A stretch of 64,000 nt of DNA from Pantoea cypripedii (GCF_011395035.1 NZ_CP024768.1:1685732-1749731), one strand, 5' to 3'. Positions 52,883 to 62,111 are shown, numbered from the stretch's first letter. Notes: a model not told the origin generated them from the sequence alone. A program made the numbers and translations.

Positions 52883-53404
52883 TTAAATTTTACCCTATGT
52901 TATTTTTTAATTGTTGCCCTGCTATGGGGCGAAATGAAAATGACACAAAAGGTTCAAGATCGAAAGTGCAATAAATGTAACAATTTATTTCGTGTTGGCT
53001 TTTTGTGCGAATGCTCATCCTGTATTCCAATATATGGAAATGGTTATTCTTTTTACTTATCTGTATCCGTAACCGAAATCATGTACTTAAAATAATCAAT
53101 ATCATGATATTTAAGGTTTTATTATTTTATGGTCTATCCCGGTTATTTGATTTTCTAATGTCTGTATATAGGATCTGTCTATGTGATTTTGTTCAATAAC
53201 ATATTAACGATGTCGCCTAATAATTAGCATGATCACTTTTTTATAAATACGCTGTTTCTGGTTATTTCTGAAATTATAATAACCTTAGTCACTAAAAAAC
53301 TTTCTATTCTCGCGTCATTCCACACTGGTTAAAATAACCGCAATAGCGTTATTTATTTGTTAATTCCTGTATTAAAAATAACCAGGTTGATGGGGCGTTT
53401 TAGC
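52883..53404. other. AT-rich porin upstream region
   Basis: About 520 bp, strongly AT-rich, with no convincing gene; a 64-codon frame at 53005-53199 lacks a ribosome site and family features. It is likely to hold OmpR and nucleoid-protein sites for the leftward porin gene. Confidence 0.5.
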
Positions 53405-53419
53405 GCACCAATACCGTGC
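53405..53419. promoter_or_regulatory. NtrC enhancer site 1 of ast operon
   Basis: GCAC-N7-GTGC (GCACCAATACCGTGC) fits the NtrC dyad GCAC-N7-GTGC, about 285 bp upstream of the predicted sigma54 start. Confidence 0.6.
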
Positions 53420-53444
53420 CTTTGTGCACCAGTTGTGATCATTG

Positions 53445-53461
53445 CGCCCTGAAATGGTGCT
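53445..53461. promoter_or_regulatory. NtrC enhancer site 2 of ast operon
   Basis: CGCCCTGAAATGGTGCT: the right half TGAAATGGTGC matches the NtrC consensus half closely, the left half is degenerate. It lies about 245 bp before the start. Confidence 0.5.
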
Positions 53462-53670
53462 TCCTTTGCGTCGGATTGGCGAAATATTTGCTGGCCGGTC
53501 ACAAAAGCAATATTTCATTTTGTGAATGCATAAATCCTCTTAAGAATTCTCTGACATATAGACGCCATCAGACGGATATTCACTTTTTATGCATTTAATG
53601 TGAATAGTGACATAGTGTAACCCATTGATATTTCGTTGTGTGAATCCATTTATGCATTTTTTTCTCTGGC

Positions 53671-53686
53671 TGGCACGGTTACTGCA
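53671..53686 (+). promoter_or_regulatory. Sigma54 promoter of astCADBE
   Basis: TGGCACGGTTACTGCA with GG and GC 10 nt apart. The start would be near 53697, about 70 nt before astC. The E. coli ast operon is also sigma54- and NtrC-dependent. Confidence 0.8.
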
Positions 53687-53767
53687 ATATACAGTTAAGC
53701 CGAGGGTTACCAGTTTTTAACATTTTTAAAACAATAGCTTCACGTGAAGTGGAGCAGGAGAAGGGTT

Positions 53768-54988
53768 ATGTCAATGCAGGTTTCACGTCACGATTTCGAC
53801 CAATGGATGATGCCGGTTTATGCGCCCGCCGCGTTTGTACCGGTGCGTGCAGAGGGGTCAACACTCTGGGATCAACAGGGTAAGGATTACATCGATTTCG
53901 CCGGAGGAATTGCCGTTAATGCGCTAGGTCATGCGCATCCGGCGCTGCAGCAGGCGTTACAGGAACAGGCCAGCAAACTGTGGCATACCGGTAACGGCTA
54001 CACCAATGAGCCTATCCTGCGTCTGGCAAAACAACTGATTGATGCCACCTTTGCTGATCGCGTGTTTTTCTGTAACTCCGGTGCTGAAGCCAATGAAGCG
54101 GCGCTGAAGCTGGCGCGTAAAGCGGCTCATGACCGCTTCGGTGCGGAGAAAAGCGGTATCGTCGCCTTTAATAACGCCTTTCACGGTCGCACCTTATTTA
54201 CCGTTTCGGCGGGTGGTCAGCCTGCCTACTCCCGCGATTTTGCTCCGTTACCGCCGGATATCCAGCATGCGCCTTACAACGATCTTGCAGCGGCCTCAGC
54301 CTTAATCAATGACCAAACCTGCGCGGTGATCGTTGAACCGATTCAGGGCGAGGGCGGCGTGGTTCCCGCTGATCCTGCCTTCCTGCGTGGACTGCGTGCG
54401 CTCTGTGACCAGCATCATGCGGTACTGATTTTTGACGAAGTGCAGAGCGGTGTGGGCCGTACCGGATCGCTTTACGCGTATATGCATTACGGCGTGACAC
54501 CGGATGTCCTCACTACCGCCAAAGCACTGGGGGGTGGGTTCCCGATTGGCGCGATGCTGACGCGTGAAGACCTGGCGCTGGTCATGGGCGTGGGGACGCA
54601 CGGCACCACCTATGGTGGCAACCCGCTGGCGGGTGCGGTAGGCGGCAAAGTGATGGAACTGATTAACCAACCCGCCTTTATGGCCGGCGTGAGTGAGCGT
54701 CATCAGTGGTTTGTCGCCGCTCTGGAAGAACTGAATCAACGTCTGCCGCTGTTTAAGGAAATCCGCGGACTTGGCCTGTTGATTGGCGCGGTACTGAACG
54801 ATGATTTCGCCGGTAAAGCCAAACAGTTCAATCTGGCTGCTGCGGAAGAAGGGGTGATGGTGCTGATTGCGGGTGCCAGCGTGGTGCGTTTTGCTCCGGC
54901 GCTCAATATCAGTGAACAGGAAGCAAAAGAAGGGCTGGCGCGTTTCGCCCGTGCCTGTGAACGCGTGCTCAAAGGAGCAGCATTATGA
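53768..54988 (+). CDS. astC: Succinylornithine transaminase
   Basis: This 406-residue class III PLP aminotransferase carries out step 3 of arginine succinyltransferase catabolism. Visible are GGIAVNALGHAHPALQQAL, the PLP-contact FNNAFHGRTLFTVSAGGQ, VEPIQGEGGV, LIFDEVQSGVGRTG and the Schiff-base Lys in TTAKALGGGFPIGA. The ATG at 53768 (MSMQVSRHDF) gives the E. coli length and follows GGAGAAGGG. It heads the operon, with a sigma54 promoter upstream, and overlaps astA by 4 bp. Confidence 0.95.
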   Translation: MSMQVSRHDFDQWMMPVYAPAAFVPVRAEGSTLWDQQGKDYIDFAGGIAVNALGHAHPALQQALQEQASKLWHTGNGYTNEPILRLAKQLIDATFADRVFFCNSGAEANEAALKLARKAAHDRFGAEKSGIVAFNNAFHGRTLFTVSAGGQPAYSRDFAPLPPDIQHAPYNDLAAASALINDQTCAVIVEPIQGEGGVVPADPAFLRGLRALCDQHHAVLIFDEVQSGVGRTGSLYAYMHYGVTPDVLTTAKALGGGFPIGAMLTREDLALVMGVGTHGTTYGGNPLAGAVGGKVMELINQPAFMAGVSERHQWFVAALEELNQRLPLFKEIRGLGLLIGAVLNDDFAGKAKQFNLAAAEEGVMVLIAGASVVRFAPALNISEQEAKEGLARFARACERVLKGAAL

Positions 54989-56016
54989 TGGTGATCCGTC
55001 CCGTCGAACGTGACGACCTGGCGCAGTTGCTGTCGCTGGCGGGCAAAACCGGCGGCGGCCTGACGTCGCTGCCGGCGGATAGCCATACCCTGCAGGCACG
55101 TATCGAACGCTCATTGCTGACCTGGCAGGATGCCCTGCCGCGTGCCGAGCAGGGTTATGTGTTTGTGCTGGCAGATAGCGAGGATAATCGCGCGGTGGGG
55201 ATTTGCGCGATTGAGGTAGCGGTGGGTTTACAGGACCCGTGGTACAACTTCCGTGTCGGCACCCAGGTTCATGCTTCAAAAGAGTTAAATGTCTATGCCA
55301 GCCTGCCAACGCTGTCGCTGAGTAATGACCATACCGGCAGCAGTGAGCTGTGCACATTATTTCTCGATCCTGATTATCGCGATGGCAAAAATGGCTATCT
55401 GCTGTCCAAATCGCGTTTTCTGTTTATGGCTAATTTCCGCGACCGCTTTATGCAGCATGTGGTGGCGGAGATGCGTGGCGTCAGCGATGAAAACGGCCAT
55501 TCGCCGTTCTGGGACAGTGTCGGCAGCCGCTTTTTCTCGATGGAGTTCAGCAAAGCCGACTTCCTGAGCGGCACCGGTCAGAAAGCCTTTATCGCCGAAC
55601 TGATGCCAAAGCATCCGTTGTATATCCATTACCTGAGCGAAGAGGCACAGCAGGTGATTGGCGTTACCCATCCGAAAACCGCGCCAGCGCGCGCGGTGCT
55701 GGAAGCCGAAGGGTTTCGCTACCTCAACTACGTCGATATTTTTGACGGCGGTCCGACGCTGGAGTGCGAAATCGACCGCATCCGCGCTATCCGTAAAAGT
55801 AAGCTGCTCACGGCCGCGGCCGGAGAAGCCAGCGACGAGTGGCCGCTGTGTCTGGTGGCGAACCTCGATTATCAACAATTTCGTGTTGCGCTGTTGCCGG
55901 TGGATATCGCCTCTGGCCGCGTGCGCCTCAACGACAGCCAGCGTGATGCGCTGTGCTGTGCCTATGGCGACAACCTGCGTGTCGTGACGCTCGGTCGCGA
56001 GGAGAAAAAAGCATGA
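54985..56016 (+). CDS. astA: Arginine N-succinyltransferase
   Basis: This 343-residue enzyme uses succinyl-CoA to succinylate arginine, the first step of the AST pathway. It has the N-terminal MVIRPVERDDLAQLLSLAGKTGGGLTSLPAD typical of AstA and the acetyltransferase-like core with SELCTLFLDPDYRDGKNGYLLSKSRF. It starts within the astC stop and ends in an ATGA overlap with astD. Confidence 0.95.
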   Translation: MMVIRPVERDDLAQLLSLAGKTGGGLTSLPADSHTLQARIERSLLTWQDALPRAEQGYVFVLADSEDNRAVGICAIEVAVGLQDPWYNFRVGTQVHASKELNVYASLPTLSLSNDHTGSSELCTLFLDPDYRDGKNGYLLSKSRFLFMANFRDRFMQHVVAEMRGVSDENGHSPFWDSVGSRFFSMEFSKADFLSGTGQKAFIAELMPKHPLYIHYLSEEAQQVIGVTHPKTAPARAVLEAEGFRYLNYVDIFDGGPTLECEIDRIRAIRKSKLLTAAAGEASDEWPLCLVANLDYQQFRVALLPVDIASGRVRLNDSQRDALCCAYGDNLRVVTLGREEKKA

Positions 56017-57482
56017 CGCATTTTATCAATGGTCAATGGCTGACCGGTGGCGCAGACGCCTTCAGCAAACAAAACCCGGTCAGCGGTGAAACCCTGTGGC
56101 AGGGCAAATCGGCATCGGCATCCCAGGTAGCCGCAGCATGTGAAGCGGCGCGTGCGGTGTTCCCGCACTGGGCGCGCAAAACCTTTGCCGAGCGTCAGGC
56201 GCTGGTGGAGGCCTTTGGCCGCCAGCTGGAAGCCCATAAGAACGAGCTGGCAGCAACCATCGCCTGTGAAACCGGCAAACCACGCTGGGAAACGTTGACT
56301 GAAGTCCAGGCGATGATCAACAAAATCGCCATTTCCGTGAAGGCATACCATACCCGCACTGGCGAGCAGGCCGAAGGTGAAAGCTCGCTGCGCCATCGTC
56401 CGCATGGCGTGCTGGCCGTGTTTGGTCCTTATAACTTCCCCGGTCATCTGCCGAATGGCCATATTGTACCGGCGCTGCTGGCGGGCAACTGCGTCGTGTT
56501 CAAACCGAGCGAACTGACGCCGATGACCGCAGAAAAAACCGTGCAGCTGTGGCAGAAAGCCGGAATCCCTGCCGGGGTCCTCGGCATGGTGCAGGGCGGC
56601 CGTGACACCGGGCAGGCGCTGGCGGCCGACAGCCAGATTGATGGCCTGCTGTTTACCGGCAGTGCCGCCACCGGGTATCACCTGCATAAGCAGTTTGCCG
56701 GACAGCCGGAAAAAATGCTGGCGCTGGAGATGGGCGGTAACAATGCTCTGATTGTCGAGGATCCGGCTGATATCGATGGTGCGGTACATATTGCCATTCA
56801 GTCCGCGTTTATCACCGCAGGGCAGCGCTGCACCTGCGCGCGTCGCTTGCTGGTGAAACGGGGAGCGGCAGGAGATGCGTTTCTGCAACGTCTGGTGGAA
56901 GTGAGTGGCCGTTTACAACCTGCGGCCTGGAATGCCGAACCTCAGCCGTTTATGGGCAGCGTGATCTCCCCGGCAGCAGCCGGACAGATATTCGATGCCT
57001 GGCAGAAGCGCGTGGATATGGGCGGAAAAGTGCTGCTGGGTATGCACTGGCCGGATCGTGACAGCGCCATCATCACGCCCGGCATCATTGATATGACGGA
57101 CGTCCGCGCATTACCGGACGAAGAAGTTTTTGGTCCGCTGTTGCAGGTGGTGCGTTACGACAACTTTGAACAGGCGATTCGCCTCGCCAATCAGACACGT
57201 TATGGCCTCTCCTGTGGCCTGATTTCGTCGCAGCGCGCGCAGTTTGATCAGTTGCTGCTGGAAGCGCGCGCCGGGATAGTTAACTGGAATAAACCGCTGA
57301 CCGGTGCGGCCAGTTCTGCGCCTTTTGGCGGCATTGGTGCCTCCGGCAACCACCGCGCCAGCGCCTGGTATGCGGCGGATTATTGCGCCTGGCCAATGGC
57401 ATCGCTGGAAAGCCCCAACCTGAATCTGCCGGGGAGTTTATCACCGGGTCTCGATTTTTCTGCTGCGGAGGCGGGTGAATGA
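56013..57482 (+). CDS. astD: Succinylglutamate semialdehyde dehydrogenase
   Basis: This 489-residue NAD-dependent aldehyde dehydrogenase carries out step 4 of the AST pathway. The Glu general base is in LALEMGGNNALIV and the catalytic Cys in ITAGQRCTCARR, with NAD-binding FGPYNFPGHLPNGHIVPALLAGN and PEEVFGPLL-like DEEVFGPLLQVV. I use the ATG at 56013 (MTHFINGQW), coupled to the astA stop. It overlaps astB by 4 bp. Confidence 0.95.
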   Translation: MTHFINGQWLTGGADAFSKQNPVSGETLWQGKSASASQVAAACEAARAVFPHWARKTFAERQALVEAFGRQLEAHKNELAATIACETGKPRWETLTEVQAMINKIAISVKAYHTRTGEQAEGESSLRHRPHGVLAVFGPYNFPGHLPNGHIVPALLAGNCVVFKPSELTPMTAEKTVQLWQKAGIPAGVLGMVQGGRDTGQALAADSQIDGLLFTGSAATGYHLHKQFAGQPEKMLALEMGGNNALIVEDPADIDGAVHIAIQSAFITAGQRCTCARRLLVKRGAAGDAFLQRLVEVSGRLQPAAWNAEPQPFMGSVISPAAAGQIFDAWQKRVDMGGKVLLGMHWPDRDSAIITPGIIDMTDVRALPDEEVFGPLLQVVRYDNFEQAIRLANQTRYGLSCGLISSQRAQFDQLLLEARAGIVNWNKPLTGAASSAPFGGIGASGNHRASAWYAADYCAWPMASLESPNLNLPGSLSPGLDFSAAEAGE

Positions 57483-58807
57483 ACGCGTTTGAAGCCAACT
57501 TTGATGGCTTAGTCGGCCTGACGCATCATTACGCGGGATTGTCGTTTGGTAACGAAGCCTCGACGCGCAACCAGCTGCAACCCTCGAACCCGCGGCTCGC
57601 GGCGAAACAGGGGCTGCTGAAAATGAAAGCGCTGGCGGATATGGGCTATGTGCAGGGCGTGATCCCGCCGCATGAACGGCCTAATCTGCCGTTGCTGCGT
57701 CAGCTCGGATTCAGCGGAAGTGATGAACAGGTACTGGCACAGGCGGCGAAGCACGCTCCGCAGCTGCTGTCGGCTGCCAGTTCTGCGTCGGCGATGTGGG
57801 TGGCGAATGCTGCCACCGTCTCACCGTCTGCCGACAGTGCCGATGGCCGGGTGCATTTCACCGTGGCGAATCTTAACAACAAGTTTCATCGCGCGATTGA
57901 AGCGCCGGAAACCGCCGATTTGCTGCGTGCTATCTTCCGCGATCCACAACATTTCCGTGTACATGATGCGCTGCCGCAGGTCGCGTTATTCGGCGATGAA
58001 GGGGCCGCTAACCATAACCGCTTCGGTGCGGCGTATGGTGATGCCGGGGTACAGCTGTTTATTTATGGCCGTGATGGCAAGCAGTCAGGAGCTGAACCGG
58101 CGCGTTATCCGGCCCGGCAGACACGTGAAGCCAGTGAGGCGGTGGCGCGTTTGCATCAGCTCAACCCGGAACGCACGGTTTTCGCTCAGCAGAACCCACG
58201 CGTGATCGATCAGGGGGTTTTCCATAACGACGTGATCGCCGTCAGCAATCAGCAGGTGCTGTTTTGCCATGAAGAGGCGTTCGTGCATCAGCCACAACTG
58301 CTGGCTGATTTGCAGTCGCGAGTGCCGGGTTTCTGCGCGATCGAAGTGCCAGGCAGCAAGGTTTCTGTGGCCGATGCGGTGAATACTTATCTGTTCAATA
58401 GCCAGTTGTTGCAGCGCGCCGATGGCGGCATGCTGCTGGTATTACCGGAAGAGTCGCGCCAGCATAGCGGCGTATGGCGTTATCTGACTGAGCTGGTGGC
58501 GAGTGGCGGCCCGATTCGTGAGCTGAAAGTCTTCGACCTGCGTGAAAGTATGTACAACGGCGGCGGTCCGGCTTGCCTGCGTTTGCGCGTGGTACTGACT
58601 GAAGCAGAACGTCAGGCGCTCAATCCCGCCGTGCTGATGAACGATCGCCTGTTTGCCACCCTGAATGATTGGGTTGATCGACACTACCGCGATCGCTTAA
58701 CCCAGGCAGACCTCGCCGATCCGCAACTTTTACGTGAAGGGCGCACGGCGCTGGATGAACTGACACAGCTGCTAGACTTAGGTAGTGTCTACGCGTTTCA
58801 GCGCTAA
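57479..58807 (+). CDS. astB: N-succinylarginine dihydrolase
   Basis: This 442-residue pentein-fold hydrolase converts succinylarginine to succinylornithine, CO2 and two ammonia. It has the family start NAFEANFDGLVGLTHHYAGLSFGNEAST, central HNRFGAAYG and FHNDVIAVSN, and the catalytic Cys near the end in NGGGPACLRLRVVL. It is coupled to astD (57479-57482). A hairpin lies between it and astE. Confidence 0.95.
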   Translation: MNAFEANFDGLVGLTHHYAGLSFGNEASTRNQLQPSNPRLAAKQGLLKMKALADMGYVQGVIPPHERPNLPLLRQLGFSGSDEQVLAQAAKHAPQLLSAASSASAMWVANAATVSPSADSADGRVHFTVANLNNKFHRAIEAPETADLLRAIFRDPQHFRVHDALPQVALFGDEGAANHNRFGAAYGDAGVQLFIYGRDGKQSGAEPARYPARQTREASEAVARLHQLNPERTVFAQQNPRVIDQGVFHNDVIAVSNQQVLFCHEEAFVHQPQLLADLQSRVPGFCAIEVPGSKVSVADAVNTYLFNSQLLQRADGGMLLVLPEESRQHSGVWRYLTELVASGGPIRELKVFDLRESMYNGGGPACLRLRVVLTEAERQALNPAVLMNDRLFATLNDWVDRHYRDRLTQADLADPQLLREGRTALDELTQLLDLGSVYAFQR

Positions 58808-58812
58808 TGCCG

Positions 58813-58831
58813 GGGGCGAAGATTTCGCCCC
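58813..58831 (+). other. Stem-loop between astB and astE
   Basis: GGGGCGAA and TTCGCCCC form an 8-bp stem around GAT, followed by TTGTTTT. It could act as a partial terminator that lowers astE expression. A ribosome site (AAGGAGAG) follows before astE. Confidence 0.55.
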
Positions 58832-58853
58832 TTGTTTTACGTAAGGAGAGAGA

Positions 58854-59849
58854 ATGCAGGATTTTTTACAACAAACATTGTCTGGCCGGGTGCCGCAGGA
58901 GCGTCATGGGCAAAGCGCCCACCTGAGCTGGCAGTGGCTTGATGAGGGCATTCTGTCCTTAACCCCGCACGCACCGACGTCTCAGGCGCTGGTATTGTCG
59001 GCGGGTATCCACGGTAATGAAACCGCACCGGTTGAGATCCTTAACCTGCTGCTCACGCCCCTGTTGCGTGGGGAAAAACCGCTGGCAGTGCGACTGCTGG
59101 TGCTGCTCGGCAATCCACAGGCGTTGCGCAGCGGTAAGCGCTATCAACAATATGATATCAATCGGTTATTCGGTGGCCGCTGGCAACAAGTGTCTGACGT
59201 GGCGGAAGCGCGACGTGCGATGCGGCTGGAGCAGGCGCTGGAAACTTTCTGGCATACCTGTCTTAGTACCGAAACACGCTGGCATCTCGATCTGCATACC
59301 GCGATTCGCGGTTCGTATCATGCGCGTTTTGGCGTGATGCCTCTTAACCCACGCCCATGGCCGGATGATTTTATGCACTGGCTGGCGGCGGCGGGGCTGG
59401 AAGCGCTGGTGTTCCATCGTTCACCGGGTGGCACTTTTACCCATTTCAGCTGCGAACATTTCTCCGCCGCCAGCTGTACGCTGGAGCTGGGTAAGGCGCT
59501 GCCGTTTGGCGAAAACGATCTCACCCAATTCAGCGCAGCGCACCAGGCGCTGGCGGCGTTGTTATACGGTGAAGCGTTGCCGGAAGTGCAGGGCGCGCCA
59601 CGTCATTATCGTGTCGCCCAGCAAATTACCCGACACGGGGAAGATTTTGTGTTGCATATGGGGCCGGAAACGCTGAATTTTACCGCCTTCCCGCAGGGCA
59701 CCCTGCTGGCGGAGGAGGGGGAAACGCGCTATTACGTGCAGCAGGCGCGGGAATATGTGTTGTTTCCCAATCCGAACGTTGCGCCAGGTTTACGTGCCGG
59801 TCTGATGCTGGTTGAAGAGAACGAGCAGACCCAGGCACTGGCGTTGTAA
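58854..59849 (+). CDS. astE: Succinylglutamate desuccinylase
   Basis: This 331-residue zinc hydrolase of the AstE/aspartoacylase family releases glutamate and succinate in the last AST step. Zinc ligands are in SAGIHGNETAPVEIL (His-x2-Glu) and LDLHTAIRGS (His); the substrate Arg/Asn-type segment is QYDINRLFGGRW. The late CTLELGKALPFGEND holds the catalytic Glu. It closes the operon, and the IS4-family element lies 36 bp after it. Confidence 0.94.
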   Translation: MQDFLQQTLSGRVPQERHGQSAHLSWQWLDEGILSLTPHAPTSQALVLSAGIHGNETAPVEILNLLLTPLLRGEKPLAVRLLVLLGNPQALRSGKRYQQYDINRLFGGRWQQVSDVAEARRAMRLEQALETFWHTCLSTETRWHLDLHTAIRGSYHARFGVMPLNPRPWPDDFMHWLAAAGLEALVFHRSPGGTFTHFSCEHFSAASCTLELGKALPFGENDLTQFSAAHQALAALLYGEALPEVQGAPRHYRVAQQITRHGEDFVLHMGPETLNFTAFPQGTLLAEEGETRYYVQQAREYVLFPNPNVAPGLRAGLMLVEENEQTQALAL

Positions 59850-59864
59850 AGATCGCACCTCGCC

Positions 59865-59885
59865 GTAGCGGCGCGATTTATCGCG
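59865..59885. repeat. REP unit split by the IS element (left part)
   Basis: GTAG plus the palindrome up to ATTTATCGCG, broken at 59885 by the IS. The last 14 bp, CGCGATTTATCGCG, recur directly after the IS at 61305-61318. Confidence 0.85.
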
Positions 59886-61304
59886 TAATGCCGATCAGTT
59901 AAGCATGAAATGTCTGGTTGAACGATCCTCCAGTTCTGCAAAAATCCGTAATCTCCCTAAGATTACGGATTTTTTTATGTTACTCAGTCAGGCCCTTGAG
60001 ACCGTCCTTAACTTCACGCCGAAAGAATTTACGGCGCTTTCCGACCTGCTTTCACCTGAGCTTATTGATGAGTGTCTGGCTGACACGGGCATCGTCACCC
60101 TGCGTAAGCGACGTCTCCCTATGGAGATGATGGTCTGGGTTGTCACCGGTATGTCGCTGTTTCGCTCCATGTCCATGAATCAGATTGCCTCACATCTGGA
60201 TATTGTTCTGCCCGGTAAGCGTCCCTTCGTCGCACCCAGCGCGGTAGTGCAGGCCCGGCAGAAGTTTGGGGAAGACGCGGTCAGGCTGGTTTTTGAGAAA
60301 ACACGCCAGCTCTGGTTTGAAAAAACGCCGCTTTCGCACTGGAACGGTCTGACCCTGCTGGCCGTCGATGGCACCTTATGGAGGACTCCCGACACGCCAG
60401 AAAACGATGCCGCTTTCGGAAGAACAGCCAATATACACAGTCGCTCTGACTGGCCACAGCTGCGGATGGTCTGTCAGATGGAAGTGACCAGCCATCTGCT
60501 GACGGGGGTCCGCTTCGGAAGTGTGTCAGAAGTCAGTGAGGTTGGCCTTGCTGCGCAACTGGTGGAGCAGACGCCTGACCACTCACTGACGATACTGGAC
60601 AAAGGGTTCTATGCTTCCGGTCTGCTGCATCACTGGCAGACATCCGGGACGGAAAGGCACTGGATGATACCGTTACGTAAAGATGCGAAGTACCGGGTGA
60701 AGGAGAAGCTGGGAGCAGACCAGGAACTGGTTGAGCTGACCCTGTCATGGCAGGCGCGTCAGAAATGGAAAGATGCGCCGGAAACGCTGACAGCCAGACT
60801 GATAAGGCGGGAAGTTAATGGAAAAATCGTCCGGATCCTGACGTCAATGTGCGACCCGCTTCGTTATCCCAAAGCAGATATTGTAGACCTGTACGGGCAT
60901 CGCTGGGAGATAGAACACGGGTTCAGAGAAATGAAGCAGCATCTGCTGAAGAATGAACTGACACTGAGAAGTAAAAAGCCGGAGATGGTGAAACAGGAGT
61001 TATGGGGGATGGTACTGGCCTATAATCTTCTGCGGTTCATGATGGCGCAGATGGCTTACAGTCTGAAGGGTGTGGAACCTTATCAGATAGGTTTTAAACA
61101 GGCGGCGTTATATCTGACGGGGCAGCTGAGTATACTGCCGGCGATCGCACCGGGAAAGATCCCGCGGATAATAGACGAGATAATGAGCATGGCAGGAAGC
61201 TTCGTCCTTGCGGCCCGACGACAAAGACACTATCCCCGGGCGGTGAAAAAAAAGCCGAGACGCTATGCGTTCCGGCATGATTAAAGCTTAACTGACAAGC
61301 ATTA
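59886..61304 (+). mobile_element. IS4-family insertion sequence
   Basis: A complete 1,419-bp element. The left terminal repeat TAATGCCGATCAGTTAAG (59886-59903) equals the IS4 end. The right end at 61287-61304 is its inverted match with two changes (TAATGCTTGTCAGTTAAG when reversed). It is flanked by a 14-bp direct repeat CGCGATTTATCGCG, i.e. the target duplication inside a REP palindrome. One intact transposase gene is present. Confidence 0.9.
59977..61284 (+). CDS. IS4-family transposase
   Basis: This 435-residue DDE transposase is close to the E. coli IS4 enzyme. The first Asp is in LLAVDGTLWRTPDT, the second in LTILDKGFYASG, and the family Y-(2)-R-(3)-E-(6)-K signature is in YGHRWEIEHGFREMK. 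I start at the ATG at 59977 (MLLSQALETV), which fits the IS4 transposase N-terminus. The frame is intact, so the element may be active. Confidence 0.92.
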   Translation: MLLSQALETVLNFTPKEFTALSDLLSPELIDECLADTGIVTLRKRRLPMEMMVWVVTGMSLFRSMSMNQIASHLDIVLPGKRPFVAPSAVVQARQKFGEDAVRLVFEKTRQLWFEKTPLSHWNGLTLLAVDGTLWRTPDTPENDAAFGRTANIHSRSDWPQLRMVCQMEVTSHLLTGVRFGSVSEVSEVGLAAQLVEQTPDHSLTILDKGFYASGLLHHWQTSGTERHWMIPLRKDAKYRVKEKLGADQELVELTLSWQARQKWKDAPETLTARLIRREVNGKIVRILTSMCDPLRYPKADIVDLYGHRWEIEHGFREMKQHLLKNELTLRSKKPEMVKQELWGMVLAYNLLRFMMAQMAYSLKGVEPYQIGFKQAALYLTGQLSILPAIAPGKIPRIIDEIMSMAGSFVLAARRQRHYPRAVKKKPRRYAFRHD

Positions 61305-61368
61305 CGCGATTTATCGCGCGGTTGTTCTGGTGCGCCATGACAAGACGCGCGATAAATCGCGCCGCTAC
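61305..61368. repeat. REP pair, right part after the IS
   Basis: The remainder of the split unit (61305-61320) and an intact inverted unit at 61347-61368. Joined to 59865-59885 they rebuild an ordinary REP pair. From here to spy (61369-61613) is a short promoter region. Confidence 0.85.
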
Positions 61369-61613
61369 CTTTCGTTTTACCGACAATAACGTTACACTCC
61401 TCCTTAATTCCTGCGCTTTTCATCTTATTTGTCATACTCTTTTGCAATTCCTCACGCATTTCTTCTCAATCTCTCCATGATCGCCTGATATCTGTCTTTT
61501 ATGCTTTCAGGGCTTTACTCAGCCTCTGAGTAGTTGACGTTCAGCGTCGTATGCTTGTTTCCGAAGACGCGACACAGGCTGTCGTCATGAAACTGAAAAG
61601 TAAGGACAATATT

Positions 61614-62111
61614 ATGCGTAAACTGACTTCCCTCTTCCTGGCTACCGCGATGGCTCTCGGTGCTGCCAATATCGTCCATGCTGCGGCAGACAACCTGACG
61701 CCTCCGCCAGCAGGCAGTGAGAAACCAATGCATAAGCCGCCGATGCGCCATGGTGGCATGGACATGATGTTCAAAGGTCTGAACCTGACCGACGCGCAGA
61801 AAAAACAGATGCATGACATCATGCGTGAAAGCCATAAAGACTTTAAACGCCCGTCGCTGGAAGAGCGCCGTGCTAATCACGCCCTCATCGCATCTGACAG
61901 CTTCGACCGTGCGAAAGCCGAAGCTCAGGCAGAAAAAATGACTGCCAACGCGAAAGAGCGTGCCGTGGCGATGATGGAAACCCAGAACAAACTCTATAAC
62001 GTATTGACGCCTGAACAGAAAAAACAGTTCAACGCCAATTTTGAGAAACGTCTGACAGAGAAAGGCCCGTACGACGGTAAAATGCCACCACCACCGGCTG
62101 AAGGCGAATAA
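61614..62111 (+). CDS. spy: Periplasmic chaperone Spy
   Basis: This 165-residue ATP-independent periplasmic chaperone of the CpxP/Spy family has a signal peptide MRKLTSLFLATAMALGAANIVHAA. The two LTxxQ-type motifs are LNLTDAQKKQM (about 63-73) and VLTPEQKKQF (about 139-148). It has charged cradle helices between them. The ATG at 61614 follows TAAGGAC; longer frames upstream lack the signal. Cpx and Bae envelope stress control is known for the family, but I cannot mark a convincing CpxR box here. Confidence 0.92.
   Translation: MRKLTSLFLATAMALGAANIVHAAADNLTPPPAGSEKPMHKPPMRHGGMDMMFKGLNLTDAQKKQMHDIMRESHKDFKRPSLEERRANHALIASDSFDRAKAEAQAEKMTANAKERAVAMMETQNKLYNVLTPEQKKQFNANFEKRLTEKGPYDGKMPPPPAEGE

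Noticed and set aside
53005..53598. Small frames in the porin-ast gap
   Set aside because: AT-rich, no ribosome sites, and one overlaps the NtrC sites and is unlikely to be coding.
1279..61368. CRISPR array
   Set aside because: The repeated hairpins are dispersed singly or in inverted pairs over 60 kb, without regular spacers or cas genes.
61369..61613. CpxR box upstream of spy
   Set aside because: GTAAA-like elements are present on the minus strand near 61378-61398, but the spacing is about 10 and not about 5 nt and one half is GTAAC.
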